A stretch of DNA of 35,379 nt from an uncultured Lachnospiraceae bacterium (GTDB taxonomy: Bacteria > Bacillota > Clostridia > Lachnospirales > Lachnospiraceae). Shown piece by piece: positions 25,401 through 32,778 of the stretch; position 1 is the stretch's first letter; every line of letters starts with the position of its first letter. Location of the stretch: the NCBI GenBank assembly GCA_934317005.1, contig CAKREB010000025.1, forward strand, positions 1 through 35,379. Reading direction: 5' to 3'. Under the pieces are notes generated by a model, which saw only the letters and a list, made by a program, of their open reading frames with translations, was not told where the DNA came from and made no database searches. Position numbers and translations under genes: made by a program.

Positions 25401-26527
25401 AAACACTGGAGATGGTAAAAGTCCGAAGCTTGAATGATTATCATCACGCAAAGGATGCCTATCTGAATATAGTCGCAGGAAATGTACATTATGAAAAATT
25501 TACAAACAATCCTTTAAAGTGGCTTCGTGAATCACGAGGGGAGCAGTATAATTTATATAAAATGTATAATTATGACCTTGAACGACATGGACGTACTGTG
25601 TGGAAAGCAGGAAAAAAAGGTTCTATTTTAAAAGTGCGCAATCAAATGTTAAAAAATGACATTCAATATACACGATATGCTACGGTAAACAAGCATGGAC
25701 AGAACGGAGGCTTTTTTAATCAGAATATTGTTTCTAAAGATGAACATCCAAGTGTGCCAATTAAGAAAGGCTTGCCGGTAGAAAGATATGGTGGCTACAA
25801 AACAATAACGCCTGCATATTTTGCATTGGTTGAATCAGAAGATAAGAAGGGAAAGAAAATACGGTCGATTGAAATGGTGCCTTTATATCTGGCAAGTCAG
25901 TTTGAACGTGGCGAAAAAAGCTTTGAAGCGTATTGTGAAAAGGAAATAGGATTGGTACATCCCAGAGTTATTGTATCAAAGATTAAGAAGGATACGTTAT
26001 TGATAATCAATAAATTTCCGATGCATTTACGCGGGATTAGTGGTGAACAGATTCTTTTACAAAATGCAGTTCAACTATGTGTATTGGAAGAGCAGGAACA
26101 ATACTTAAAAAAAATAGAAAAATATATTTCCAGAAATAAAGAATACAAGGGAAAAGGCTTATTGGAAATTGGTAAGTATGATGGTTTGAGTAAGGAGCAG
26201 AATTTAGAATTATATAGAATATTGTATGATAAATTGCAAAATACAATATATCGATATCGTCCTAATAATTTTGGAAAAAAGCTGAAGGGGAAAGAAAAAG
26301 AGTTTGAAAGCCTATCCTGTGAAGAGCAAAGCATATTATTAGACGAGATTATGAATTGCGTACGTTGTAAACCAAATACAGTAGCGGATTTGACAAAGAT
26401 AGGCGAAAGTCGTAATAGCGGAAAAATTACATTAGGAAAAAGGATTACAAATTGCGAGTCGGTTATTATGGTGAATCAGTCCGTAACAGGTCTTTTTGAA
26501 AAAAGAACAGACCTGTTGAAAATATGA
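22466..26527 (+). CDS. cas9: Type II-A CRISPR nuclease Cas9
   Basis: A protein of 1353 residues, normal for the long II-A form. RuvC-I carries D13 in GFDIGTNSVGWAV, followed by the Arg-rich bridge helix (about 55-75, RISRTTRRRIGRRRWR). A large recognition lobe follows. RuvC-II has E782 in IFVEMAR, the HNH domain has H863 in DRDHIYPRS, and RuvC-III has HHAKDAYL with H994 and D997. All expected nuclease residues are therefore present. The C-terminal about 250 residues should read the PAM, which cannot be deduced. The start at 22466 has GGAG 7 nt upstream; an in-frame ATG at 22484 is possible. The stop overlaps the cas1 start (ATGA). Confidence 0.97.
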   Translation: MEKGNTMYYLGFDIGTNSVGWAVTDEDYQVLHYRKKAMWGVRLFDEANTAESRRISRTTRRRIGRRRWRIELLQELFSEEICKVDEAFFQRMKDSMLWSEDKTEKQRFSLFNDEKFNDIDFYKKYPTIYHLRKALLTEEKEFDVRLVYLALHHLVKHRGHFLFQGSIENATSFSTVYENFQNCLRDELGIEKECVSTEKMAEILKDQKLNKREKSIQIMELFECTKSDESFNALKAVIGLICGLKIKVAAIFQDDSLKEIDKSSISFSEGEYAALRESLEPDLQERCAVIDILKAVYDWSVLADILDGGEYQGQNYLSVAKVGIYDKHKEDLQLLRDVMKQAGKEVYRDFFHKEGKANYCAYIGHTISSGKKKRVKKCSYDALKKEIRSIFTKHLETTPQIEYILEGLEKETFLPCQVSMNNGVIPYQVNEIEVKRILERASVYLPFLNECDAEGISVREKILEIFRFRVPYYVGPLNTNHNEHAWAVRKENGTITPWNLGKKIDVEKSSECFIRRMTNKCTYLVGKDVLPKNSLLYMEFMVWNEINNIKVGGEKLPVVLKEKLFDTIYKKQKNVKLKDIEQFLKSEGVDLEAQPLSGIDVQLKASLGAYHDFRKIFGEEIRKYQTQQMVEELINWVTVYCGDDKMLRSVIRKKYGEQEISDKQLSKIVRLHYQGWGRLSKEFLNQIQGVNVDTGEVGTILYMLRHTQDNLMQLLSQRYTFMQEIEQENMLGQMEAEKFSYSDILGQVVASPAIKRAVWQTLLITKEITKIMGCEPKKIFVEMARADGEKRRTISRKDHLKELYKSIQDDERDWMKEIDEKNESDFRSNKLYLYYTQLGKCMYTGKDIDLSSLYDATVYDRDHIYPRSKTKDDSLDNLVLVDRRVNAKKQDEMLSPDIQEGRHSLWKFLKEKGFISAKKYERLMRKSPLTDEELAGFINRQLVETRQSTKIIVELLRENFKDSTIVCVKAGVALQLRHETLEMVKVRSLNDYHHAKDAYLNIVAGNVHYEKFTNNPLKWLRESRGEQYNLYKMYNYDLERHGRTVWKAGKKGSILKVRNQMLKNDIQYTRYATVNKHGQNGGFFNQNIVSKDEHPSVPIKKGLPVERYGGYKTITPAYFALVESEDKKGKKIRSIEMVPLYLASQFERGEKSFEAYCEKEIGLVHPRVIVSKIKKDTLLIINKFPMHLRGISGEQILLQNAVQLCVLEEQEQYLKKIEKYISRNKEYKGKGLLEIGKYDGLSKEQNLELYRILYDKLQNTIYRYRPNNFGKKLKGKEKEFESLSCEEQSILLDEIMNCVRCKPNTVADLTKIGESRNSGKITLGKRITNCESVIMVNQSVTGLFEKRTDLLKI

Positions 26528-27249
26528 GTTGGCGTATTGTTGTCATTTCGAACAGTGCAAAGTTGGATTATCGCATGGGATATATGATGGTAAGGCAGAC
26601 GGAAGTGACAAAGATTCATTTAAGTGAAATTGCATTATTGATGATTGAATCGACTGCTGTATCACTCACGAGTGCGTTGCTGACCGAATTGACGAAGAAA
26701 AAGATTAAGGTGATTTTTTGTGATGAAAAACGAAACCCGTCATCAGAACTGGTTTCGTTTTATGGAAGTCATGATACAAGTGCGAAAGTGCGTCTGCAGG
26801 TGAAATGGCAGCAGGAAATTAAAAAAGCAGTATGGACTGAAATTGTTACAGAAAAAATACGGAAACAAATGGAGATGTTGCGGCTGATAGGAAAGAAAGA
26901 GGAAGTGGAATTATTACAAAGTTATATCCGGGAGCTTCAGCCAGGGGATGTAACCAATCGAGAAGGACATGCAGCGAAGGTATATTTTAATGCGCTTTTT
27001 GGAAAAGACTTTTCAAGGACATTAGATATTCCTTATAATGCGGCATTAAACTATGGATATGGAATTATATTATCTGCTATGAATCGAGAAATTGTTTCTA
27101 ATGGTTATATAACACAGCTTGGACTTTTTCATGACAATATGTTCAATGCTTTTAATTTGGGTTCTGATTTGATGGAACCATATCGTATTCTTGTGGATCA
27201 AAAGGTATATGATATGCAACCGGAAAAATTTGAACAAGACCAGCTATGA
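26524..27249 (+). pseudogene. cas1: cas1, N-terminal part, interrupted by an IS110-family element
   Basis: Integrase subunit of CRISPR adaptation, broken. The frame begins in the cas9 stop (ATGA) and gives 241 residues. The three metal-binding residues are present: E147 (REGHAAK), H203 (GLFHDN) and E218 (LMEPYR). Type II-A Cas1 is normally about 290-300 residues; here the frame runs a few codons into inserted DNA and stops at 27249. The missing C-terminal segment is found in the same reading phase after the element, at 28807. The truncated product lacks the C-terminal helices and tail, so integration is probably impaired. Confidence 0.9.
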
Positions 27250-27369
27250 AAAGTCAACCATAAATTAGCAGAAAATTTCTTTTTCATATCGGTGGTAAAA
27301 AAGGGTAACTTTAATAGAGCTCCCTTAGGGTGCTTTTTCAAAATCTATCGATATTGGTATACAGACCTC

Positions 27370-28539
27370 TTATTCGAGGTTAAATTCTACTTCGTCAGTG
27401 AGCATCTTCCAGATGACTCTGACAAGCTTGCCGGCACAGTGACCAAGTGCATTGTAATGAGACCGGCCTTCAGCCCTCTTGGCATCATAATAAGCCTTGA
27501 AGGTTGCGTTGTTTCTGACAACGTTCCAAGCTGCATTTACAAGGGCATATCGTAATACACGAGAGCCACGTTTGGACATACGCGTTGTTTTGGCCTGAAA
27601 GTTACCAGACTGGTAAACAGAAGGATCCAGACCAGCAAAAGCAAGCAGCTTGTTTGGATTGGAGAAACGGTGAATATCACCTATTTCACCAAGAATCATT
27701 CCACCATTGATATAACCGATACCAGGAATGGTCATGATGACAGAATCGTTGAATTTCATGATATCCGTCATCTCAGCTTCAATCTTTTCTAATTGGCTAT
27801 CCAGTAACTCGATTTGTTGAATGGTTTGAGTTATCTGAATAGATATAGCGCTGTCGTTAGCACCGACAGACTTCTGTGCAAGAACTCTTAATTCTTTGGC
27901 CTGCTCTTTGGTAAAGTGTCCGTGTGAGTTCACTTTGAGTAGATTAGCCAGATGAGTCATATGCATGGAAGCGACTTCCTTTGGAGAAGGTGCCTCTTTT
28001 AAAAGAGCATAGACAGCTTTCTGATGCAGACCGGATTTAAAGAAGTACTGAATTTCCGGAAATACCTGATCAACATAGGTTGTCAGTTGGATTTTTAAGC
28101 GGGTTCTCTGCTTTATGGTTTTCTGCCGAAAGCGTCCCAAGGCCTTAAGATCCATCATATCTAAATCAAAGAAACTGACGAATCTAAGGTTGTCCTGCAT
28201 CATAAGAGTTTTAGCAATCACGTATGTGTCGACCTTATCTGTCTTAGTTTTGCGAACGTTATTCTTTCGCATCTGACAGGTTTTGATGGGGTTCAACACA
28301 CACACTTGGTAAAGCTCAGTAACAAGGTATCGAACAAGGTTGTCACCGTAGTGTGCCGTCGACTCAAGACCGATGATGATGCTGTTCTTGTCGAATGATT
28401 CGAGCTTAGAGATCAGCAGTTGGAAGCCATCAGCGTCGTTTGTGAATTTGAACGGCTCAAGAATTATTTCACCGTCGGAAGAAATCGCAGCGGCGAAATG
28501 GTTGAGTTTGGCAATATCAATGCCTACAAAAATTTTCAT
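27370..28539 (-). CDS. IS110-family transposase (DEDD recombinase)
   Basis: A protein of 389 residues. The N-terminal RuvC-like DEDD domain has D8 (FVGIDIAK), E59 (GLESTAHYGD) and D101/D104 (KTDKVDTYVIAK). A coiled-coil linker (about 220-250) and a Tnp_20 domain follow, the latter with IPGIGYINGG, LLAFAGLDPSVYQSGNF and MSKRGSRVLRYAL, where the catalytic Ser of this family resides. All motifs are intact, so the element may still be active. The start at 28539 is preferred because GGGAGG lies 9 nt upstream; the frame is open further up to 28587. In IS621-type relatives the enzyme is guided by a bridge RNA. Confidence 0.93.
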   Translation of the reverse strand: MKIFVGIDIAKLNHFAAAISSDGEIILEPFKFTNDADGFQLLISKLESFDKNSIIIGLESTAHYGDNLVRYLVTELYQVCVLNPIKTCQMRKNNVRKTKTDKVDTYVIAKTLMMQDNLRFVSFFDLDMMDLKALGRFRQKTIKQRTRLKIQLTTYVDQVFPEIQYFFKSGLHQKAVYALLKEAPSPKEVASMHMTHLANLLKVNSHGHFTKEQAKELRVLAQKSVGANDSAISIQITQTIQQIELLDSQLEKIEAEMTDIMKFNDSVIMTIPGIGYINGGMILGEIGDIHRFSNPNKLLAFAGLDPSVYQSGNFQAKTTRMSKRGSRVLRYALVNAAWNVVRNNATFKAYYDAKRAEGRSHYNALGHCAGKLVRVIWKMLTDEVEFNLE

Positions 28540-28798
28540 GAGGTTGTACCTCCCTTTCATAAAGTCTGATACCATGATGTCCACCATCGATTATCATCGT
28601 AGACTTGATAGAAATAAGTACTCTGAGTGAAAAACACTCCGGCAACATCCAGCTGATAAACAATTCAGATAAAGGTAGCGGCAATACACTCCAGTCGAGT
28701 AGTCAAGCTACAGGAAAAAATCAAAAGTCCATAGTATCTGAATTGTATTGAACCACGATATTAAAAAGAAAGGAACGTGTGATAATTAACTTCCTAAT
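28540..28798 (-). ncRNA. Candidate bridge RNA region of the IS110 element
   Basis: The 260-nt noncoding region upstream of the transposase gene is rich in stem-loops. AAGTCT/AGACTT (28562-28567/28601-28606) encloses GATA/TATC and GATG/CATC. GAGTG-loop-CACTC lies at 28625-28639. GTAGC/GCTAC (28675-28679/28707-28711) holds an internal loop and an apical ACTC/GAGT stem (28688-28691/28697-28700). A stem with an internal loop and an apical hairpin is the shape of bridge-RNA guide loops. Boundaries and transcription are inferred only. Confidence 0.5.
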
Positions 28799-28806
28799 TA
28801 TCATAC

Positions 28807-28977
28807 AAGGAAAAAATGGAACTGTTGTCTGTTTTAAATCAGGAAGTGAAGATTGACAATAAATGTAATTATGTGATTAATGCTATTAAGTTGTATTGCA
28901 AAAGTGTATTTGATGCTATTAATGAAAATGATATTTCATTGATTAAGTTTTATCAAACATGGAGAAAAGAGGTATGA
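28807..28977 (+). pseudogene. cas1: cas1, C-terminal part, after the IS110 element
   Basis: From 28807 the frame reads KEKMELLSVLNQEVKI, then IKLYCKSVFDAINENDIS, and ends with WRKEV and a TGA at 28975-28977. This is the normal C-terminal end of a type II-A Cas1, about 55 residues. An ATG at 28816 with AAGGA just upstream could allow it to be translated on its own as a 53-residue peptide. Its stop overlaps the cas2 start at 28974, as in an intact operon. Confidence 0.85.
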
Positions 28978-29294
28978 CATATAGATATATGAGAGTGATT
29001 GTAATGTTTGATTTGCCAACAACGACATCAGAAAATATACGGGAGTATACAAGATTTAGAAAGTATTTGATAAAATCTGGTTTTATGATGATGCAGGAGT
29101 CCGTGTATTCTAAATTAGCATTAAATACAACTGTTGCGGATTCTGTTATTACAGGCTTAAGGAAGAACAAGCCTGTAGATGGTCTGGTTCAAGTGTTTAC
29201 TATGACGGAGAAGCAATTTCAGAAGATGGAATGCTTAGTGGGAGAAACATCGTACGGTATTTTGGATAGTGATGAAAGGCTGGTTATATTATGA
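28974..29294 (+). CDS. cas2: CRISPR-associated endonuclease-fold protein Cas2
   Basis: A protein of 106 residues that bridges Cas1 dimers during spacer integration. It shows the ferredoxin-like start YRYMRVIVMFDLPTTT with the conserved Asp, and FMMMQESVYSKL in the middle. The start at 28974 is chosen for the ATGA overlap with the cas1 stop and the GGAG 9 nt upstream; an in-frame ATG at 28959 lies within cas1. Its stop overlaps csn2 (ATGA). Because the inserted element lies upstream, expression may depend on read-through. Confidence 0.93.
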   Translation: MTYRYMRVIVMFDLPTTTSENIREYTRFRKYLIKSGFMMMQESVYSKLALNTTVADSVITGLRKNKPVDGLVQVFTMTEKQFQKMECLVGETSYGILDSDERLVIL

Positions 29295-29971
29295 AGTTGA
29301 TTCATAAGGAATGGACATTTGAACTTGTTTTTCGGGAAAACTTGATTCAAAGGGTAGTTGTAGAAAAGCCGGAAATACTTACTTCATTTGTTTTGGAAAT
29401 GCAGCGTTGGATTGAAGGTGAGGAAACAGGATGGATTTTGTCAGAAGATGGAAAATTATTAAAACCATCGAAAGAATGTGAATTGATTTTAGATTATTTT
29501 CATTTGGATATTAATCAGCGAAAGATGATCAATTATTTACATACACGATTAGAAACAGAAATCTATGAGTCAGAGTTATTGCTTTCATGGCAGGAACTAA
29601 ATAGCAGTATGCAGAGATTAATTGAGTGTGGAGTTGAATTGGTTGACCATGATGTAACATATGTAGAACCAGATTTGAAAGCTGTTTTAAAAATGCTTAA
29701 TGTTTCATTTCGAAGTTGTGCAGAAAGTAGTGTGGAACGTTTGATGGAATATCAGGAGCTGATTAATGAGGTTTTAGGCGTAAAACTGTTTATTATGATT
29801 AACGCCACAACATATTTTTCGAATCAAGATTTACTACATTTATATGAGCAGGCAGCATATAAAAAATATTATCTTTTGCTTTTGGATGCGCAATGGAGAG
29901 CTATATCACCGGAAAAGGAAAATATTATGATTATAGATCAAGATGCTTGCGTAATACAGAAAAATTTGTGA
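29291..29971 (+). CDS. csn2: Type II-A adaptation protein Csn2
   Basis: A protein of 226 residues that overlaps cas2 by 4 nt. Csn2 forms a toroidal tetramer that binds DNA ends during spacer capture, and its presence defines subtype II-A. The length fits the shorter Csn2 group. The sequence is divergent, so the call rests on position between cas2 and the array, size and regions such as SECGVELVDHDV-like acidic stretches and the C-terminal YYLLLLDAQWR strand. It looks intact. Confidence 0.85.
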   Translation: MKLIHKEWTFELVFRENLIQRVVVEKPEILTSFVLEMQRWIEGEETGWILSEDGKLLKPSKECELILDYFHLDINQRKMINYLHTRLETEIYESELLLSWQELNSSMQRLIECGVELVDHDVTYVEPDLKAVLKMLNVSFRSCAESSVERLMEYQELINEVLGVKLFIMINATTYFSNQDLLHLYEQAAYKKYYLLLLDAQWRAISPEKENIMIIDQDACVIQKNL

Positions 29972-30063
29972 TAATAAGATAAGGATTGAATCTCCGTATG
30001 GATTTTACCCATATTGTAGTGGTATGTTTATTCTGTGAGAACTTTAATGGTATAAAATTTGAG
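29972..30063 (+). promoter_or_regulatory. CRISPR leader with ATTTGAG end
   Basis: A 92-bp AT-rich stretch between csn2 and the first repeat. It ends with ATTTGAG (30057-30063) directly against repeat 1, the leader-end motif that guides spacer integration in many type II-A loci. TATAAA at 30051-30056 could be part of the pre-crRNA promoter. Confidence 0.85.
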
Positions 30064-31008
30064 GTTTGAGAGTAGTGTAAATTCATATGGTGGAAAAACT
30101 CAATAGAATTAGAGCATTTATTGTATAGTGTTTGAGAGTAGTGTAAATTCATATGGTGGAAAAACTTATTTTCTGTATTCCAGTCGTAAGACTGTGTTTG
30201 AGAGTAGTGTAAATTCATATGGTGGAAAAACACTGTTTCGCTTTTACAGGCGAAGTAGTCGGTTTGAGAGTAGTGTAAATTCATATGGTGGAAAAACCAT
30301 TTATCGACAGATAACAACGCTTTAGACGTTTGAGAGTAGTGTAAATTCATATGGTGGAAAAACTACCCGCACGACGAAAGTGTGAGTATTGCAGTTTGAG
30401 AGTAGTGTAAATTCATATGGTGGAAAAACTCCATCATTCGGTGCTTTGTCATAACCTTTGTTTGAGAGTAGTGTAAATTCATATGGTGGAAAAACCACGT
30501 CATGGTGTGTGGTATGACCGGTACTGGTTTGAGAGTAGTGTAAATTCATATGGTGGAAAAACATCGCACATGCATTTGGTGCTGTATTTGATAGTTTGAG
30601 AGTAGTGTAAATTCATATGGTGGAAAAACCCCGCTTTGGATATTGCCCCGCTAATTTTTGTTTGAGAGTAGTGTAAATTCATATGGTGGAAAAACATAAG
30701 ACCGCAAACGAAACCGTGGAAGGTCGTTTGAGAGTAGTGTAAATTCATATGGTGGAAAAACCAGCAGGAGTAGCAATACTCATTGCATCGGTTTGAGAGT
30801 AGTGTAAATTCATATGGTGGAAAAACGATACAACGCAATTCACCGAGTCAGTTTGTGTTTGAGAGTAGTGTAAATTCATATGGTGGAAAAACATTCGGAC
30901 GCAATCTTCCCAAGAGTAGTATGTTTGAGAGTAGTGTAAATTCATATAGTAGAAAATATCCGTACATATCTATACATATAGCTGTCGGTTTGAGAGTAGT
31001 GTGAATTC
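30064..31008 (+). CRISPR. Type II-A CRISPR array, 15 repeats and 14 spacers
   Basis: Thirteen identical 36-bp repeats start at 30064, 30130, 30196, 30262, 30328, 30394, 30460, 30527, 30594, 30660, 30726, 30791 and 30857. Each begins GTTTGAGAGTAGTG and ends GGTGGAAAAAC. Repeat 14 (30923-30958) has four changes (positions 26, 29, 35 and 36). Repeat 15 (30988-31008) is cut after 21 bases with one change. Spacers are 29-31 bp, mostly 30. The decayed repeats lie away from the leader, so the array is read on the plus strand with newest spacers on the left. The repeat matches the tracrRNA anti-repeat. Confidence 0.98.
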
Positions 31009-31055
31009 TTAAAATATGCAATATGATTTTAAGAAACATATTAAAGAAAGTTTAG

Positions 31056-31098
31056 AAAAATACTTGTTTTGGTGCAAATGCAAAAGACAAGTATTTTT
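31056..31098. terminator. Rho-independent terminator after the array
   Basis: AAAAATACTTGT (31056-31067) pairs perfectly with ACAAGTATTTTT (31087-31098). It would stop pre-crRNA transcription. Region 31099-31276 shows only a weak promoter (TTTAGT, 18 bp, TATAGT, ending at 31253). Confidence 0.8.
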
Positions 31099-31276
31099 GA
31101 TGTATAAATGTAAAAAGATATAAAAGAGAGAGAAAAAGTGCAGAAAAAGCAAAAACTATCGTATCGTTTAAAGAACAATGATATGCTATTGCTGACATAT
31201 AAAATGAAAAATTATCAGTCTACTTTAGTTTTTGATAGGGAATAGTGTATAGTAAGGTTAAGGGGGACTAAAAGAT

Positions 31277-32647
31277 ATGAAGCAAGAGGATATAAGAAAG
31301 ATTATTGATAAGCAGAAGAAATATTTTTACGCCAATCGGACAAAATCGTATTCGTACCGGATCAGAATGCTTTTGCGACTGAAGCAGGCGTTGAAAAAGT
31401 ATGAGCCAAAGCTGTTTTGGGCGCTAAAGCAGGATCTTGGAAAGTCCAAAACAGAGGCATATCTGACAGAATTTGCTATGGTATATCAGGAGATTGACTA
31501 TGCGGTTGGTCATTTAAAAAAGTGGATGAAGCCCGAAAAAGTGTCAGGAACAATCGGTACATTTCCGGCAAGAAATTATGTCTGTCGGGAGCCATATGGT
31601 GTTGTGCTGATTCTTGCACCGTGGAACTATCCGGTCAATCTTTCGATGATACCGCTGGTGGGCGCGATTGCAGCCGGGAACTGTGTCGTATTAAAATGTT
31701 CCGAAACGAGTCCGTGTACTTCAGAGGTTATTACCAAAATGCTTTGTGAAACCTTTCTGCCATATTATATTTTTTGCGCAGACAAGGATATGGATTATGA
31801 TGAGCTTATGCAGCAGGCTTATGATTATATTTTCTACACTGGTAGTGCACGTGCGGGAAAGCTTGTGATGCAAAAGGCAGGCGAAAGGCTGATTCCCGTG
31901 ACACTGGAGCTTGGTGGAAAGTGTCCGTGTATTGTAGACCGGACAGCGGATATTGCGCTGGCAGCGAAGCGTATTGTGTGGGGAAAATTACTCAATGCAG
32001 GTCAGACGTGTGTCTCTGTAGATTATGTGTTGGCAGATAAAGCGATAAGGGAAGCATTGGTTCGTGAAATCTGTAAGGAGATAGAAAGAAAGTATCATGA
32101 TGCGCTAAAAGATTCGCGCTATCCGAAGATAATCAATGTATGTCATTTTGAGCGTCTTATAGGGTTGATTGGGACACAGACAGAAAAGATTGGTGGAAGC
32201 TATGACAGAGATACAAAAAAGATTGCACCGGCTATATTTCCGACTGCGAAGTGGTCTGATGAAATCATGAATGAAGAAATCTTTGGACCGTTATTGCCGG
32301 TTATCGGATTTGACAATCTAAAGCAGGTGGTTTGTGAGCTTGAGAAGCGTCCGAAGCCGTTGGCGTGCTATGTTTTTTCGCGCGATAGGAAAGTAGTGCA
32401 AAAGATAGTGGCAGAGATTTCAGCGGGAGGCTGCTGTGTCAATGATGTTGTTTTGCATATTTCAAACCATCATCTTCCTTTTGGCGGTGTGGGAATGAGT
32501 GGCATGGGGCAATATCATGGGAGATATAGCTTTGAAACCTTTAGTCACAGGAAAGCAGTATTACAAAACAGCGGAAAGGTAGATATTCCCGTGCGGTATG
32601 CGCCATTTTGTGAGTGGAAATACAGGGTGTTGAGAAAGATATTTTGA
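31277..32647 (+). CDS. NAD(P)-dependent aldehyde dehydrogenase
   Basis: A protein of 456 residues of the short, class 3-like type (no N-terminal extension), which oxidises aldehydes to acids. It has the cofactor-binding LILAPWNYPVNL and the FYTGSARAGK segment, the general base E211 in LELGGK and the catalytic C245 in NAGQTCVSVDYV. The C-terminal GGVGMSGMGQYHGRYSFETF segment is typical. The substrate is unknown; relatives act on medium- and long-chain or aromatic aldehydes. AGGGGG precedes the start by about 12 nt. Confidence 0.92.
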   Translation: MKQEDIRKIIDKQKKYFYANRTKSYSYRIRMLLRLKQALKKYEPKLFWALKQDLGKSKTEAYLTEFAMVYQEIDYAVGHLKKWMKPEKVSGTIGTFPARNYVCREPYGVVLILAPWNYPVNLSMIPLVGAIAAGNCVVLKCSETSPCTSEVITKMLCETFLPYYIFCADKDMDYDELMQQAYDYIFYTGSARAGKLVMQKAGERLIPVTLELGGKCPCIVDRTADIALAAKRIVWGKLLNAGQTCVSVDYVLADKAIREALVREICKEIERKYHDALKDSRYPKIINVCHFERLIGLIGTQTEKIGGSYDRDTKKIAPAIFPTAKWSDEIMNEEIFGPLLPVIGFDNLKQVVCELEKRPKPLACYVFSRDRKVVQKIVAEISAGGCCVNDVVLHISNHHLPFGGVGMSGMGQYHGRYSFETFSHRKAVLQNSGKVDIPVRYAPFCEWKYRVLRKIF

Positions 32648-32669
32648 AAGGGCAGTGGGAAAAAAATAA

Positions 32670-32744
32670 GTGAAATATTTTGCAAAAGTTTTTAAAAAGA
32701 TAAAGGGGATATCTCCGAAAGAGTATCGTATGCAGGTAAAGTAA
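32670..32744 (+). pseudogene. AraC-family regulator, C-terminal remnant
   Basis: The frame from GTG at 32670 reads VKYFAKVFKKIKGISPKEYR and ends MQVK-stop. This is the second helix-turn-helix and the PKEYR end of AraC/XylS regulators. No upstream part of such a gene is present, as the aldehyde dehydrogenase gene ends 23 bp before, so it is a deletion leftover. Confidence 0.7.
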
Positions 32745-32778
32745 AGTCTATTGTGAAAATATGTGCAGGAGGTTTGCT

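Larger units (their letters stand above)
27246..28806 (-). mobile_element. IS110-family insertion sequence inside cas1
   Basis: An insertion of about 1.56 kb separates two in-phase parts of cas1 and carries a single transposase gene on the minus strand. TATGAAA at 27245-27251 and its inverse TTTCATA at 28799-28805 lie at the two junctions. No target duplication longer than 2-3 bp is apparent, as usual for the family. Exact ends are uncertain by a few bases; joining the flanks as ...EQDQL-KEKMELL... keeps the cas1 frame. The noncoding part is mostly upstream of the transposase gene, as in the IS110 subgroup rather than IS1111. Confidence 0.88.

Noticed and set aside
27292..27555. Plus-strand frame of 87 residues in the IS110 element
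   Set aside because: It overlaps the transposase end in antisense and resembles no known protein.
28749..28790. Outward promoter at the IS end driving cas2-csn2
   Set aside because: GATAAT is present but no -35 is found at a suitable distance.
29931..31039. Minus-strand reading frames through the array with the repeated peptide MNLHYSQT and plus-strand frames with FESSVNSYGGKT
   Set aside because: They are translations of the CRISPR repeat, whose 36-bp length is a multiple of three; the periodic peptide has no RBS and no independent coding signs.
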